Source: CAZVYN01 sp964631125 (GTDB taxonomy: Bacteria > Eisenbacteria > RBG-16-71-46 > CAIMUX01). Taken from it: DNA of 11,026 bases. Every line of letters starts with the position of its first letter. Positions within the stretch are counted from its first letter, which is position 1. The stretch covers positions 1-11,026 of the forward strand of contig CAZVYN010000106.1 in assembly GCA_964631125.1 (NCBI GenBank). The letters run 5' to 3'. The translations under genes were made by a program, and so were the position numbers. Positions 1-7,297 of the stretch are shown here, piece after piece. Below the pieces are notes generated by a model. That model was given only the letters and a program-made list of their open reading frames with translations. It was not told the DNA's origin and did not search any database.

Positions 1-40
1 TTTCGTAGGGGCCGAGGCGGGCGCCGGGGTCGAGAGGCAT
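1..40 (-). CDS. Ser/Thr protein kinase, N-terminal fragment (runs off the left edge)
   Basis: Reading the minus strand from the ATG at 40-38 gives MPLDPGARLGPYE and then a codon beginning with A. This matches the very conserved opening of PknB-type kinases of Acidobacteria and Gemmatimonadota (M-x-L-x-x-G-x-R-L-G-P-Y-E-I), which directly precedes the glycine-rich ATP-binding loop. Only 13 residues are present; the catalytic domain lies outside the window. The start is chosen because homologues begin at the same distance from LGPYE. No purine-rich ribosome binding site is visible upstream. The gene is divergent from the TonB receptor. The family call rests on this short motif alone. Confidence 0.6.
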   Translation of the reverse strand, partial: MPLDPGARLGPYE

Positions 41-153
41 CGGGGGAATCTACAGCAGACGCCCGACCGTGGCGACGGCCGAGCGAACTCGCGCGATTCG
101 GAGGCTTCGGGCGCCGCTCTCCTCCCTTTCGGAAAATCGACGGAGAGACGAGA
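41..153. other. Divergent intergenic region between kinase and TonB receptor
   Basis: These 113 bases separate two divergent starts, so they should hold promoters for both genes. No convincing -35/-10 pair was recognised by eye. The only clear signal is the purine-rich GGAGAG at 142-147, placed suitably for the ATG at 154. The plus-strand frame of the receptor is also open through this stretch, but its arginine-rich translation does not look like protein. Confidence 0.4.
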
Positions 154-2502
154 ATGCTCGGACCGTCGCTCGACCGTCGAGTGCGCGAGAGAGAGGAGTC
201 GATGCCCGGATCGTGGCTCGCGTTCGTGAAGCTGGCGGCGGCAGCCCCGATGGCGCTCGCCTGGTTGGTGGGCGTCGTGAGCGACGAGCAGAACCGTGCG
301 CCGATCGCCGGTGCGACGGTGACACTGGTCGATCTGGATCGGCGCGGGGTCACCGACAGTTCGGGCGCGTTCCGTCTCGAACAGGTCCCGCCCGGCCCGC
401 AGCACGTGCAGGTGCGACGCGTCGGTTACGCCCCGCTCACCTTCCATGCCCTCGTGCCGTCGCAAGGGCCGCTCGTCATCGACATCTCGCTTCGTCCCGA
501 TCCGATGTCGATCGAACCGATCGAAGTCCAGGCGGCGCTTCCGGTCCGAGGGTCGGAGGGATTGCAGGGTTCACGGTACCCCGACCGCGGACTCTCGATC
601 GCGGCGGTTCGACGCCATCCGCTGGTAGCCGAATCGGACATCCTCGAAGCGACCTCGGGGGGCGAGGTGATCGTCCAACCCGAATCTCCGAGCGGCGTGC
701 ACGTGCGCGGCGGCGCGTCGGATCACTTGGCGCATCTGATCGACGGCATCCCGGTGCTTAGTCCGTATCACGCTGGCGGAACCTTCAGCTCCTTCAATCC
801 CGACGCGATCTCTCGCATCGATCTCCTCACCTCACCGCCGCCCTGCGACGGTCCCGATGCGCTGGCCGGCGTTTTCGTCGCGACGACTCGAGCCCCGGTC
901 GAGCGCCTGCAAGTGCGCGGCGGATTGAGCACGACGCAGGCCCGCATCACGATCGACCGTCCGTTCGGCGACGCGGGCGCCTCGGGGCTGATCGCATTGC
1001 GAACCACGTTTCCCGGACTCGCGCCTCGGCTCCAGGACAATTCATATCTGGGCGGCAAGGGGCGCGACTGGTTGGCGAAAGGCACGCTGCCGACTCTCGG
1101 CGGGAAGCTCTCCGCCATCGGGCATGGCAGCACCACGGAGATCGGGGCGGCGGCCATTCCTCCCGACGTGAACACGGAGCAGCCTCGCGCTTCCACCCCA
1201 CGACACTCCTTCGGCGGCGACAGCTATTCGTACGGCGGCGTGTGGCATCGCAACTTCGAATCCGCGACGGTCGAACTGCGAGGATGGCGCGCGGTCGGAG
1301 ACAGCGAGGCCAGATGGCATGAGCCCGATTCGCTCGTGTTGGGCCTAGAGACGCGGCGCACCGACGACGGCGCGCTCGCTCAGGTCGAGTTCGGCGCGTC
1401 GGCGCGGCGCACACTCGTGGGCGTGCGGGTCGAGGAGATGCGGACGAGCTACGAGGTCCGCTCCGCCCCAGGCGACTCGACCGCGGCGTTTCCCGCAACG
1501 CCGCCCGCACTCTCGATCGACACTCGCACCCCGATCACGTCGGCATTCCTGCAGCACCAGCACACGTTCGGATCTGGGCTCGAGCTCACGCTTTCTCTCA
1601 CCGGGGCCTTCGTGCGGTCCGATTTCCGGCCCAGCCCGAGCGCAGTGGCGCGATGGAAACCCTCCGAGGTGCTCGACCTGACGATCGGCTACAGCCGACG
1701 TCACCAATTCGCCCAGTCGTTGCGGAATCCTGAATCGGTTGTCAGCAACATCTTCCCCATCGACCTCTTCGTCGGTGCGGCCCCTTCGGGAACGCCGGTG
1801 GCGCGCAGTCACACTGGGTTTCTCGCCATCCGTCACCATGCACTTCTCGGATTCCAATGCGGCGCTCAGGTCTATGCGAACGACTCCGAAGGACTCGCGC
1901 TCGTCGCGCCGCGGGACGGCGAGCCGTTCGCTACGAGCGGGTTCGTCCGGGGCTCAGGCTCCACGCGCGGCGCCGCGTTCGAGGTCTCGCGCAGCCGCAT
2001 GCGTTACACCCTGCTCGGCAGCTACGGCGTCCAACGATCGAAGCTGGAGGGTGCGGGGGGCCGCTACACGCCGCAGTTCGCGGCGGGCCATTCGCTCGCG
2101 ACGGGCCTGCTCTTCTATCCGAACCCCAGCACGTCGCTCCGACTGGGCGTCACGGCCGACTTCGGTCGCCGCGCGACGCCCACGGTTGGTTTCTTCGAGT
2201 GGGAGGCGTGCAACCTGCTCGATCAGGGGTGCGAGTTCGCCGGGAGTCCGATCGCGCGAGCCGACGCCCTCGGCTCGACCCGTCTCCCGCCCTACTTGCG
2301 CGTCGATCTCGGCTTCCGCAAGCACTGGCACGTCGACGTGGCGGATCGTGACGCCGAGATCGCGATCTTCGGCGTGGTGACCAACTTACTGGGGCGCATC
2401 AACCGGCTCACGGCGGTCCAAGACCCCGTGACCGGCCGGGAGACCTGGATCGACATGCGTCCGCGTTCGCCGCTCGTCGCCGGGCTGGAGTGGAGATTCT
2501 GA
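154..2502 (+). CDS. TonB-dependent outer-membrane receptor with carboxypeptidase-regulatory-like N-terminal domain
   Basis: Predicted outer-membrane active transporter of 782 residues, substrate unknown. A hydrophobic signal segment ends near ALA at residues 34-36. A carboxypeptidase-regulatory-like beta-sandwich follows (about 37-115; LVGVVSDEQNRAPIAGATV, then SSGAFRLEQVPPG). The plug domain (about 130-248) carries HVRGGASDHLAHLIDGIPV near residue 183 and ends in VATTRAP. The rest is beta-barrel, and the last strand closes with the aromatic end LEWRF. It is on the short side for the family, but no break is seen. Two starts are possible: ATG 154 (GGAGAG 6 nt upstream) or ATG 202 (AGGAG only 3 nt upstream); both retain the signal segment. 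There is no FecA-type secretin/TonB N-terminal signalling domain, so direct signalling to the downstream sigma factor is not supported. Confidence 0.88.
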   Translation: MLGPSLDRRVREREESMPGSWLAFVKLAAAAPMALAWLVGVVSDEQNRAPIAGATVTLVDLDRRGVTDSSGAFRLEQVPPGPQHVQVRRVGYAPLTFHALVPSQGPLVIDISLRPDPMSIEPIEVQAALPVRGSEGLQGSRYPDRGLSIAAVRRHPLVAESDILEATSGGEVIVQPESPSGVHVRGGASDHLAHLIDGIPVLSPYHAGGTFSSFNPDAISRIDLLTSPPPCDGPDALAGVFVATTRAPVERLQVRGGLSTTQARITIDRPFGDAGASGLIALRTTFPGLAPRLQDNSYLGGKGRDWLAKGTLPTLGGKLSAIGHGSTTEIGAAAIPPDVNTEQPRASTPRHSFGGDSYSYGGVWHRNFESATVELRGWRAVGDSEARWHEPDSLVLGLETRRTDDGALAQVEFGASARRTLVGVRVEEMRTSYEVRSAPGDSTAAFPATPPALSIDTRTPITSAFLQHQHTFGSGLELTLSLTGAFVRSDFRPSPSAVARWKPSEVLDLTIGYSRRHQFAQSLRNPESVVSNIFPIDLFVGAAPSGTPVARSHTGFLAIRHHALLGFQCGAQVYANDSEGLALVAPRDGEPFATSGFVRGSGSTRGAAFEVSRSRMRYTLLGSYGVQRSKLEGAGGRYTPQFAAGHSLATGLLFYPNPSTSLRLGVTADFGRRATPTVGFFEWEACNLLDQGCEFAGSPIARADALGSTRLPPYLRVDLGFRKHWHVDVADRDAEIAIFGVVTNLLGRINRLTAVQDPVTGRETWIDMRPRSPLVAGLEWRF

Positions 2503-2561
2503 GGCGATGGCGCGAGGCCGCTGTCACGAACTCGGGGGCTGGCCTGCTCCTCTTGCGATGA

Positions 2562-3104
2562 GTGTCCACCGATGAGCCCCATTCAATGAGCGCTACGGCC
2601 AACGACTCATTTGCTGCGCTCTGCCAAGCGCTCTTCGAGCAGCACTTCGCACGTGTCTATCGAGTCCTGCAGCGGTTTTCGGGCGAGCCCGAGTTGGCCG
2701 CCGACCTGACCCAGGATGCGTTTCTGAGGCTCTATCAACGAGGGAGTCCGCCCGATGCGCCCGAAGCTTGGCTCATCACCGTCGGGCTCAATCTCATGCG
2801 CAATGCAAAGTCGACGCAGACCCGCCGCGCGCGGCTGCTCGCTGCGGACGACGATCCGGCGGGCGCCGCGTCGACCTACGCGAACGAAGGGGACTCGGAG
2901 CAAGAAGAGCGCGTGAGGAGCGTCCTCCAGGCGATGCCGGAGCGAGACCAGCAACTGCTCCTCCTGCGCTCCGATGGATACAGCTACCGCGACATGGCCT
3001 CTGCCTTGGAGTTGAACGAAGCCAGCGTCGGAACCCTGCTCGCCCGCGCCAAGCACGAGTTCCGCACGCGGTACGAGGGAGCCGTCGATGCATTTGGACA
3101 GTGA
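2562..3104 (+). CDS. ECF-family RNA polymerase sigma-70 factor
   Basis: Alternative sigma factor of about 180 residues, the usual ECF length. Region 2 covers residues 17-82, with the core-binding/-10 segment ELAADLTQDAFLRLY at 44-58. Region 4 covers about 115-172, with the -35-binding helix-turn-helix YSYRDMASALELNEASVGTLLARAK starting at residue 140 (motif split here as Y140-R143 to A160-K164). Region 3 is absent, as expected. The longest form starts at GTG 2562; an in-frame ATG at 2586 is equally plausible, and neither has a strong ribosome binding site. It lies 59 bp after the TonB receptor, and its 3' end overlaps the anti-sigma gene by 17 bp, implying translational coupling. By position it probably drives its own operon, although no target promoter was identified. 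The ECF subgroup cannot be assigned by eye. Confidence 0.93.
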   Translation: MSTDEPHSMSATANDSFAALCQALFEQHFARVYRVLQRFSGEPELAADLTQDAFLRLYQRGSPPDAPEAWLITVGLNLMRNAKSTQTRRARLLAADDDPAGAASTYANEGDSEQEERVRSVLQAMPERDQQLLLLRSDGYSYRDMASALELNEASVGTLLARAKHEFRTRYEGAVDAFGQ

Positions 3105-3924
3105 AGCGATCCAGCGGCTGCTGCATGGCGAACTCGACGAGTCCCGGAAGCGGGAATCCGAGTTTCACCTCACCCAATGCGCCGCCTGTCACGCGACGTT
3201 CGAAACCGCCGAGTTGGAAGAGGCTTGGGTCTTCGATCGTCTCGAAGCGTTGGACCACCCGGCGCCCGCGCGCGCGGCGAACGCACCCTGGACGAAGGTT
3301 CCGCAATCGGCGCGCGCAGGCTGGTTCGAGCGATTCGACGGCTTTCTCCGAGCGGGATGGTTCGCGTCGACGGCGGGAAGCTGGGTGCCGAGAGCGGCCG
3401 CCCTCGCGCTCATGCTGACGGCGGCTGCGGCCGCAGCGTATGTCCTGCCAGGTTCTCCATTTCGGACTTGGATCGACGAGATCGCGGGACGTGGCGACGC
3501 GCCGAAGAGTTCCGGACTGCGCATTCCCGGAATCGACTCCGGAGCGTCCCACCCCGCATCCGTCGATCGCGCCGCGGGCCCGGCCGGCATCGCGGTCGAG
3601 CCCCACGACCACCTCGTCGTGCAATTCGCGGCGCCCCAGGCTTCGGGCGAGATCGTCGTGTCGATCGGAACGTCCTCGCTCGTGAGCGTTCGAGTGGTGG
3701 GCGGCGCCGCCAAGTTCGACACCGACGCCGCATCACTCGGGATCCTGAATCGCGACTCCGCCGCCAGCTACGAGATCGAGCTTCCTGCCGACGCGCCCTC
3801 GATCGAGATTCGCGTCGCCGGTCGCGTGCGGCTGACGAAGCGTGGGAGCCAGATCGTCTCGGATGCAACGGTCGATGCTGACGGTCGGTACCGGCTGGCG
3901 CTCGTCGAGGGGACGAACCGATGA
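3088..3924 (+). CDS. Membrane-anchored zinc-binding anti-sigma factor
   Basis: Predicted partner and inhibitor of the ECF factor encoded just upstream. The cytoplasmic N-terminus has the ZAS/zf-HC2 signature H27-x3-C31-x2-C34 (HLTQCAACH). A single transmembrane helix lies at about 103-120 (ALALMLTAAAAAAYVLPG). About 155 residues should then lie in the periplasm; the part from about 168 onward looks beta-rich (LVVQFAAP, EIVVSIG, VSVRVVGG, IEIRVAGRVRL) and ends with a DGRYRLALVEG strand. That exported domain matches no sensor family I can name. An excellent ribosome binding site, GAGGGAG at 3075-3081, sits inside the sigma gene 6 nt before the ATG. The stop overlaps the porin start as ATGA. Such proteins typically hold the sigma factor until an envelope signal triggers release; the signal here is unknown. 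Confidence 0.88.
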   Translation: MHLDSEAIQRLLHGELDESRKRESEFHLTQCAACHATFETAELEEAWVFDRLEALDHPAPARAANAPWTKVPQSARAGWFERFDGFLRAGWFASTAGSWVPRAAALALMLTAAAAAAYVLPGSPFRTWIDEIAGRGDAPKSSGLRIPGIDSGASHPASVDRAAGPAGIAVEPHDHLVVQFAAPQASGEIVVSIGTSSLVSVRVVGGAAKFDTDAASLGILNRDSAASYEIELPADAPSIEIRVAGRVRLTKRGSQIVSDATVDADGRYRLALVEGTNR

Positions 3925-4994
3925 ATCGCCCCAGCACGCTGTTGATCGCCGTTTCGATCGCCCTCATCCCGTTGGGGCCGGTGCGCGCGCAGGGCACGCA
4001 GGGCACGCAGGACTCACCTGGCGCAGCGAACAGCTCCTCGGTCGAATGGACGCGGACTCCGCCCGAGGTCTCCGGATTTCTGCAGGTGCACTATCGCAAT
4101 GCGTTCGCGACCGGCAGCGACAGCTTGGTCGACAACGATGACTTCCGCGTGCAGCGGGTCCGGATCGGCGTCAGCGGTCCGATCCTCCCTTGGCTGTCGT
4201 ACGACATCGAAGTCGATCCCCGCGCTCCTGAAATTGCCGGAGTCCTTCGAGACGCCTTCATTGCCCTGAAGATCATTCCGCGGCACCGGCTCCGGATCGG
4301 CCAGCAGAAGATGCCGTTCGGCTACGAGAATCAGGAATCGTCGAGCCGGCTCTACGCCGTCAACCGCACCGAGCTCTCCGACAACCTCTCTCGCGGGATC
4401 AATCTTCGCGACATCGGCGTCGGGCTGTCCGGAAACCTTCCCCTCGACGAGAGTCTGCGGATCGAGGATGCGATCGCGGTCAGCAACGGCGCGGGGATGA
4501 ATGTGCAGGCAGATGACACTCCGACGAAGAACCTCTGGGGGCGCCTCGGCTTGCGGCACAAGTCTGGCGACAACGTGGCGCGGCTCGGCCTGTCGGGAGG
4601 GATGGGAGACTTCATCGATGTCGAGATCCCGGAAGACCCGGATGACGATATCCAGGTCGAATTCACGAGGGTCGGCGCGGATGTCGAGATCGACCGCGAA
4701 CGCTATTTCTTCAGCGCGGAGTACGCCGTGGGTTGGGAAGACAATGTGACCACGGGGGAGTCGGACGATCCGCGCGGCTACTACATCAACTGGGTCGGCA
4801 AGACTCCCTGGCGAGTCGGCCCGATCGTTCGGCTCGACACGCTCGGAGACGAGTACAAGCGCTGGACCATCGGCGGATACTACGGGCTGTCTGCGGAGCT
4901 GTTCCGCGTCATGGTGAACTATGAATACCGCCAGTTGAAGGATGACCTACGTGCTGATGACAAGCTCTATACCTGGGTCCAAGTCCGGTTCTGA
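3921..4994 (+). CDS. Phosphate-selective porin O/P family (OprO/OprP-like) outer-membrane porin
   Basis: Predicted anion/phosphate channel of the outer membrane, 357 residues. The signal peptide is 1-23, with cleavage after VRA. The body has the typical Porin_O_P run of elements: DFRVQRVRIGVSGPI then LSYDIEVD, the conserved LRIGQQKMPFGYENQ, then RDIGVGLSGNL, with GGYYGL and NYEYRQLKDD near the end and a terminal strand YTWVQVRF finishing in phenylalanine. It is somewhat shorter than OprP, so fewer or shorter loops are likely. A short QGTQGTQ repeat directly follows the cleavage site. The ATGA overlap with the anti-sigma gene and the close VTC gene downstream place it in one operon. Selectivity for phosphate or polyphosphate is inferred from family and neighbours; a general porin role is the alternative. 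Confidence 0.82.
   Translation: MNRPSTLLIAVSIALIPLGPVRAQGTQGTQDSPGAANSSSVEWTRTPPEVSGFLQVHYRNAFATGSDSLVDNDDFRVQRVRIGVSGPILPWLSYDIEVDPRAPEIAGVLRDAFIALKIIPRHRLRIGQQKMPFGYENQESSSRLYAVNRTELSDNLSRGINLRDIGVGLSGNLPLDESLRIEDAIAVSNGAGMNVQADDTPTKNLWGRLGLRHKSGDNVARLGLSGGMGDFIDVEIPEDPDDDIQVEFTRVGADVEIDRERYFFSAEYAVGWEDNVTTGESDDPRGYYINWVGKTPWRVGPIVRLDTLGDEYKRWTIGGYYGLSAELFRVMVNYEYRQLKDDLRADDKLYTWVQVRF
3990..4011 (+). repeat. Short 9-bp tandem repeat in porin gene
   Basis: The unit CAGGGCACG occurs twice in tandem, followed by CAGG, and encodes QGTQGTQ. It sits immediately after the predicted signal-peptide cleavage site, where extra disordered residues are tolerated. Confidence 0.7.
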
Positions 4995-5013
4995 TCCGAC
5001 CGCTCGGGAAGCC

Positions 5014-5757
5014 ATGGAGTGGGAGGCGCTGCTTCCCCGCTTCCTGGCTGCGGATCCGGGACTGGTCGAATCACGAGCGCTGCAGCGGAGGGCCGACACG
5101 AAGTTCGTGTTGCCGATCTCTGCGTTGCCGGCGCTGCTCTCCAGGCTCGCGGACGACTACTCCATCCTCCGGGCCGGATCCGCCCTGGTCGCCGACTACC
5201 GCACCCTGTACTTCGACACGGCGGACTTCGAGTTCTTCCACGCGCACCGCCGGGGTCGCCGCGTTCGCCACAAGGTGCGAGTCCGTCACTATCCCGACCG
5301 CTGCGTCAGCTTTCTCGAGGTAAAGACACGGCTCAGCCCGATGGAGACGATCAAGGGTCGGATGCAGCGCTCGTACGGAGAGAATGAACTGTCGCCCCGC
5401 GACCATGCGTTCGTGCGCGAGCGGACAGGAGCGTCCCAGGATCTCGCGCCGCAGGTCTGGACGCACTTCCGACGCGTCTCCTTGCTCGGGGTTCGGACAC
5501 AGGAGCGCGTCACCATCGATTGCGGGCTGCGCGTCGCCATGGGACACAGACCGACGTCGTTGCCGAATCTGGCCATCGTGGAGATCAAGCAGGCGAGGTT
5601 CGCTCGGAACACCCCTGTCTTGCGTGCGCTCGCCGCCGGTGGATGGAGACCCGGGTGGGCCAGCAAGTACTGCATCGCGATCGCTCTCACGCACCCCGAG
5701 GTTCGCTTGAACCGCCTCCTGGCCCATCTTCGCTCCGTGGAACGGGAGTCCGCGTGA
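5014..5757 (+). CDS. VTC-domain polyphosphate polymerase
   Basis: Bacterial relative of the catalytic domain of yeast Vtc4, which makes polyphosphate from ATP inside a tunnel-shaped fold. From ATG 5014 it has 247 residues. Recognisable elements are RRADTKFVLP (K30), YRTLYFDT (62-69), the basic strand KVRVRHY (R89, R91), FLEVKTR (E102, K104), TIKGRMQ (K114, R116), the acidic TIDCGLR (D169), VEIKQ (E190, K192) and WASKYCIA (K218). These fit the ring of basic and acidic residues that binds nucleotide and metal in VTC enzymes. An upstream in-frame ATG at 4942 would overlap the porin by 53 bp and has no spaced ribosome binding site, so 5014, 19 bp after the porin stop with GGGAAG upstream, is preferred. 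There is no SPX domain and no membrane segment. The stop overlaps the next start as GTGA. Confidence 0.88.
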   Translation: MEWEALLPRFLAADPGLVESRALQRRADTKFVLPISALPALLSRLADDYSILRAGSALVADYRTLYFDTADFEFFHAHRRGRRVRHKVRVRHYPDRCVSFLEVKTRLSPMETIKGRMQRSYGENELSPRDHAFVRERTGASQDLAPQVWTHFRRVSLLGVRTQERVTIDCGLRVAMGHRPTSLPNLAIVEIKQARFARNTPVLRALAAGGWRPGWASKYCIAIALTHPEVRLNRLLAHLRSVERESA

Positions 5758-6365
5758 ACCAGCTCCTCGGAGGAAGCGCCTGGGCGAACTGGCAGGATCT
5801 GGCGACCCTGCTCCTACGGCTCGTCTTCGACCTCGCCGTCGCCACTGCCCTCATCCGCGGGATCTACGCGCGGAGGTACGGCGATCGCGACTACGTGTTC
5901 ACGTACTACGTGTTCAACATCATCACGTTCTGTCTGTGCTTGATGCTGCGCAAGGTAGCCGTCGAGATCGGATTCGCGCTCGCGCTCTTCGGTGTCTTCG
6001 GGATCCTTCGATACCGCACCGAGCAGATCCGGATCCGGGATCTCACCTATCTGTTCGTGTTGATCGGGGTCGGCATCTTGAACGCGATCGCCGACGCACA
6101 TGTGAGCGTGCTCGAGCTGGTCACCGTCAATGTCGTCATCGTGGCGATGATCGCGCTGCTGGAGCGCCGGTCCGCGGGTGGTGCGGAGCGATCGACGCCG
6201 ATGTCGTACGACCAACTCGAGCTGCTCCTCCCCGGCAACGAAGGCCGACTCATGGCCGACCTCGTCGCCAGAACCGGTCTGGCCGTCAACCGCGTCGAGG
6301 TCCAGCGGTTCGATCTGCTCCACGACGCGGCCGACATCACGATCTACCACCGGGAGCGTCGGTAG
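5754..6365 (+). CDS. DUF4956 family multi-pass membrane protein
   Basis: Predicted inner-membrane protein of 203 residues. Hydrophobic segments lie at about 16-35, 49-65, 70-85, 97-112 and 117-135, followed by a soluble C-terminal tail of about 65 residues. The family hallmark lies between segments three and four: G83-I-L-R-Y-R-T-E, then R95-D-L-T-Y-L-F. The GTG start is decided by the GTGA overlap with the VTC stop and by GGGAG at 5744-5748, 5 nt upstream; the frame stays open further upstream, but that part reads as arginine-rich shadow of the VTC gene. DUF4956 genes are known neighbours of bacterial VTC-domain genes. A role as membrane anchor or polyphosphate exit channel is my inference; no activity is established. 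Confidence 0.9.
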   Translation: MNQLLGGSAWANWQDLATLLLRLVFDLAVATALIRGIYARRYGDRDYVFTYYVFNIITFCLCLMLRKVAVEIGFALALFGVFGILRYRTEQIRIRDLTYLFVLIGVGILNAIADAHVSVLELVTVNVVIVAMIALLERRSAGGAERSTPMSYDQLELLLPGNEGRLMADLVARTGLAVNRVEVQRFDLLHDAADITIYHRERR

Positions 6366-6367
6366 CC

Positions 6368-7186
6368 ATGCGCGTCTCCGCCGTCTGTCCGCCGTCCGTG
6401 ACGTTGCTGCTGAGCGCCGTCGCCGTTGGTTCGCTTGCTGGTTGCACGGCGGCCCGAGAGGAAGCGCGATGGGGCGCGGCCGTCACCGTCCAACCGGGAT
6501 GGCGATCGGCCGAGGATGCGGCCGTCGCGGCCGCATCCGACGAAGGGGTCTGGATCCCGCTCGCGGGCGCCATCCTGCTCCAATTTGGAGACTTCGATCG
6601 GCGCGTCTCCGATTGGGCGCGCGATCACACGCCGATCGCAGGGTCGAACGATCGCGCAGCGGATCTCAGCGACCGGCTCTTGGACGCTTCCCGTGCTTCT
6701 TACTGGATCACGATCGTGGCTTCCGTCAGTGGGGACGACACGGGGAGCTGGGTGTCGGACAAGCTCCAGGGGACAGCACTCGGTCTCGTCGCGACGAACG
6801 TTCCGGCAGGCGCTACCTGGGCGCTCAAGCAGGTCACGGATCGCCGAAGACCCGACGGGTCGGATCGACTGAGCTTTCCGTCAGGTCACGCTTCGTATTC
6901 GACGGCCCATGCCACGCTCGCCGGCCGAACTCTGCCGTTCATCCGCATGCGTCCTCGAGCCCGGTCAGGATGCGAGTTGGCGCTGCTCACGATGACGATC
7001 GGCTGCGCGTGGTGCAGAGTGGAAGCGGGGAAGCACTATCCCTCCGACGCGCTGGCCGGGATCGCATTGGGTCGATTCCTGGCGGCGTTTCTCGAGGATG
7101 CGTTCACGCAGGGGTCGCGACGGTCGGCGTCAGGCGTCGCTATCGTCGGCGACTCCGAACGTCTGGGCGTCCGCTTCACGTTCTAG
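6368..7186 (+). CDS. PAP2-superfamily phosphatase, predicted lipoprotein
   Basis: Predicted acid phosphatase/lipid-phosphate phosphatase of 272 residues. The lipobox LAGC (C26) suggests a lipid-anchored periplasmic enzyme rather than the usual six-helix membrane form, although 61-74 and 135-150 are moderately hydrophobic. All three PAP2 motifs are present: K154-x6-R161-P162, P171-S-G-H174, and R217-x5-H223-x3-D227. In the third motif the common Ser before Arg is Cys (C216). The C-terminus LGVRFTF looks like a terminal beta-strand. The ATG is 2 bp after the DUF4956 stop, with GGGAG 11 nt upstream. Possible substrates are phosphatidic acid, undecaprenyl pyrophosphate, lipid A phosphates, or polyphosphate/pyrophosphate. 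The context favours phosphate release feeding the polyphosphate genes; this is inference. Confidence 0.88.
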   Translation: MRVSAVCPPSVTLLLSAVAVGSLAGCTAAREEARWGAAVTVQPGWRSAEDAAVAAASDEGVWIPLAGAILLQFGDFDRRVSDWARDHTPIAGSNDRAADLSDRLLDASRASYWITIVASVSGDDTGSWVSDKLQGTALGLVATNVPAGATWALKQVTDRRRPDGSDRLSFPSGHASYSTAHATLAGRTLPFIRMRPRARSGCELALLTMTIGCAWCRVEAGKHYPSDALAGIALGRFLAAFLEDAFTQGSRRSASGVAIVGDSERLGVRFTF

Positions 7187-7200
7187 GGAGCATTCCACAC

Positions 7201-7206
7201 AGGAGG
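7201..7206 (+). promoter_or_regulatory. Strong Shine-Dalgarno of the 24-codon ORF
   Basis: A perfect AGGAGG lies 6 nt before the ATG at 7213. It has no other start codon to serve at a suitable distance, which is the main reason to take the short ORF seriously. Confidence 0.6.
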
Positions 7207-7212
7207 TCTCAG

Positions 7213-7287
7213 ATGGATCGCACGCAGAGGTTCTTGATCAGCGTTTCGATGCTCACCGTGCTGGCGAGCCCGGGGTCTGTGGATTGA
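7213..7287 (+). CDS. Small ORF, 24 aa, signal-peptide-like; possible remnant of a deleted secreted protein
   Basis: The peptide MDRTQRFLISVSMLTVLASP followed by GSVD has a basic start and a hydrophobic stretch, like a Sec signal peptide that stops just where the mature protein should begin. It lies between the PAP2 gene and the methyltransferase, 25 bp before the latter. It could be the scar of a deletion that removed a secreted protein, a leader peptide, or a genuine membrane microprotein. The same frame is open far upstream through the PAP2 gene, so openness alone is weak evidence; the ribosome binding site is the support. Confidence 0.4.
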   Translation: MDRTQRFLISVSMLTVLASPGSVD

Positions 7288-7297
7288 GTTGCGTGGA

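Noticed and set aside
69..761. Long plus-strand open frame overlapping the TonB receptor start
   Set aside because: Its translation is arginine-rich and repetitive, with no domain signal; it is a high-GC shadow of the receptor frame.
2515..2545. Possible terminator hairpin AGGCC/GGCCT after the TonB receptor
   Set aside because: Only five base pairs with a 21-nt loop and no T-run; too weak to call.
2794..3624. 276-codon minus-strand open frame across the sigma/anti-sigma genes
   Set aside because: Both plus-strand genes have clear domains and ribosome binding sites; the antisense translation shows only Arg/Gly/Ser-rich text.
4942..5013. Longer N-terminus for the VTC gene from ATG 4942
   Set aside because: It would overlap the porin by 53 bp, has a GAAGG directly abutting the ATG with no spacing, and adds only Ser/Gly-rich residues without VTC homology.
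6178..7287. 369-codon plus-strand frame over DUF4956 and PAP2
   Set aside because: It lies out of frame with two well-supported genes. Only its last 24 codons, with their own ribosome binding site, were kept as a small ORF.
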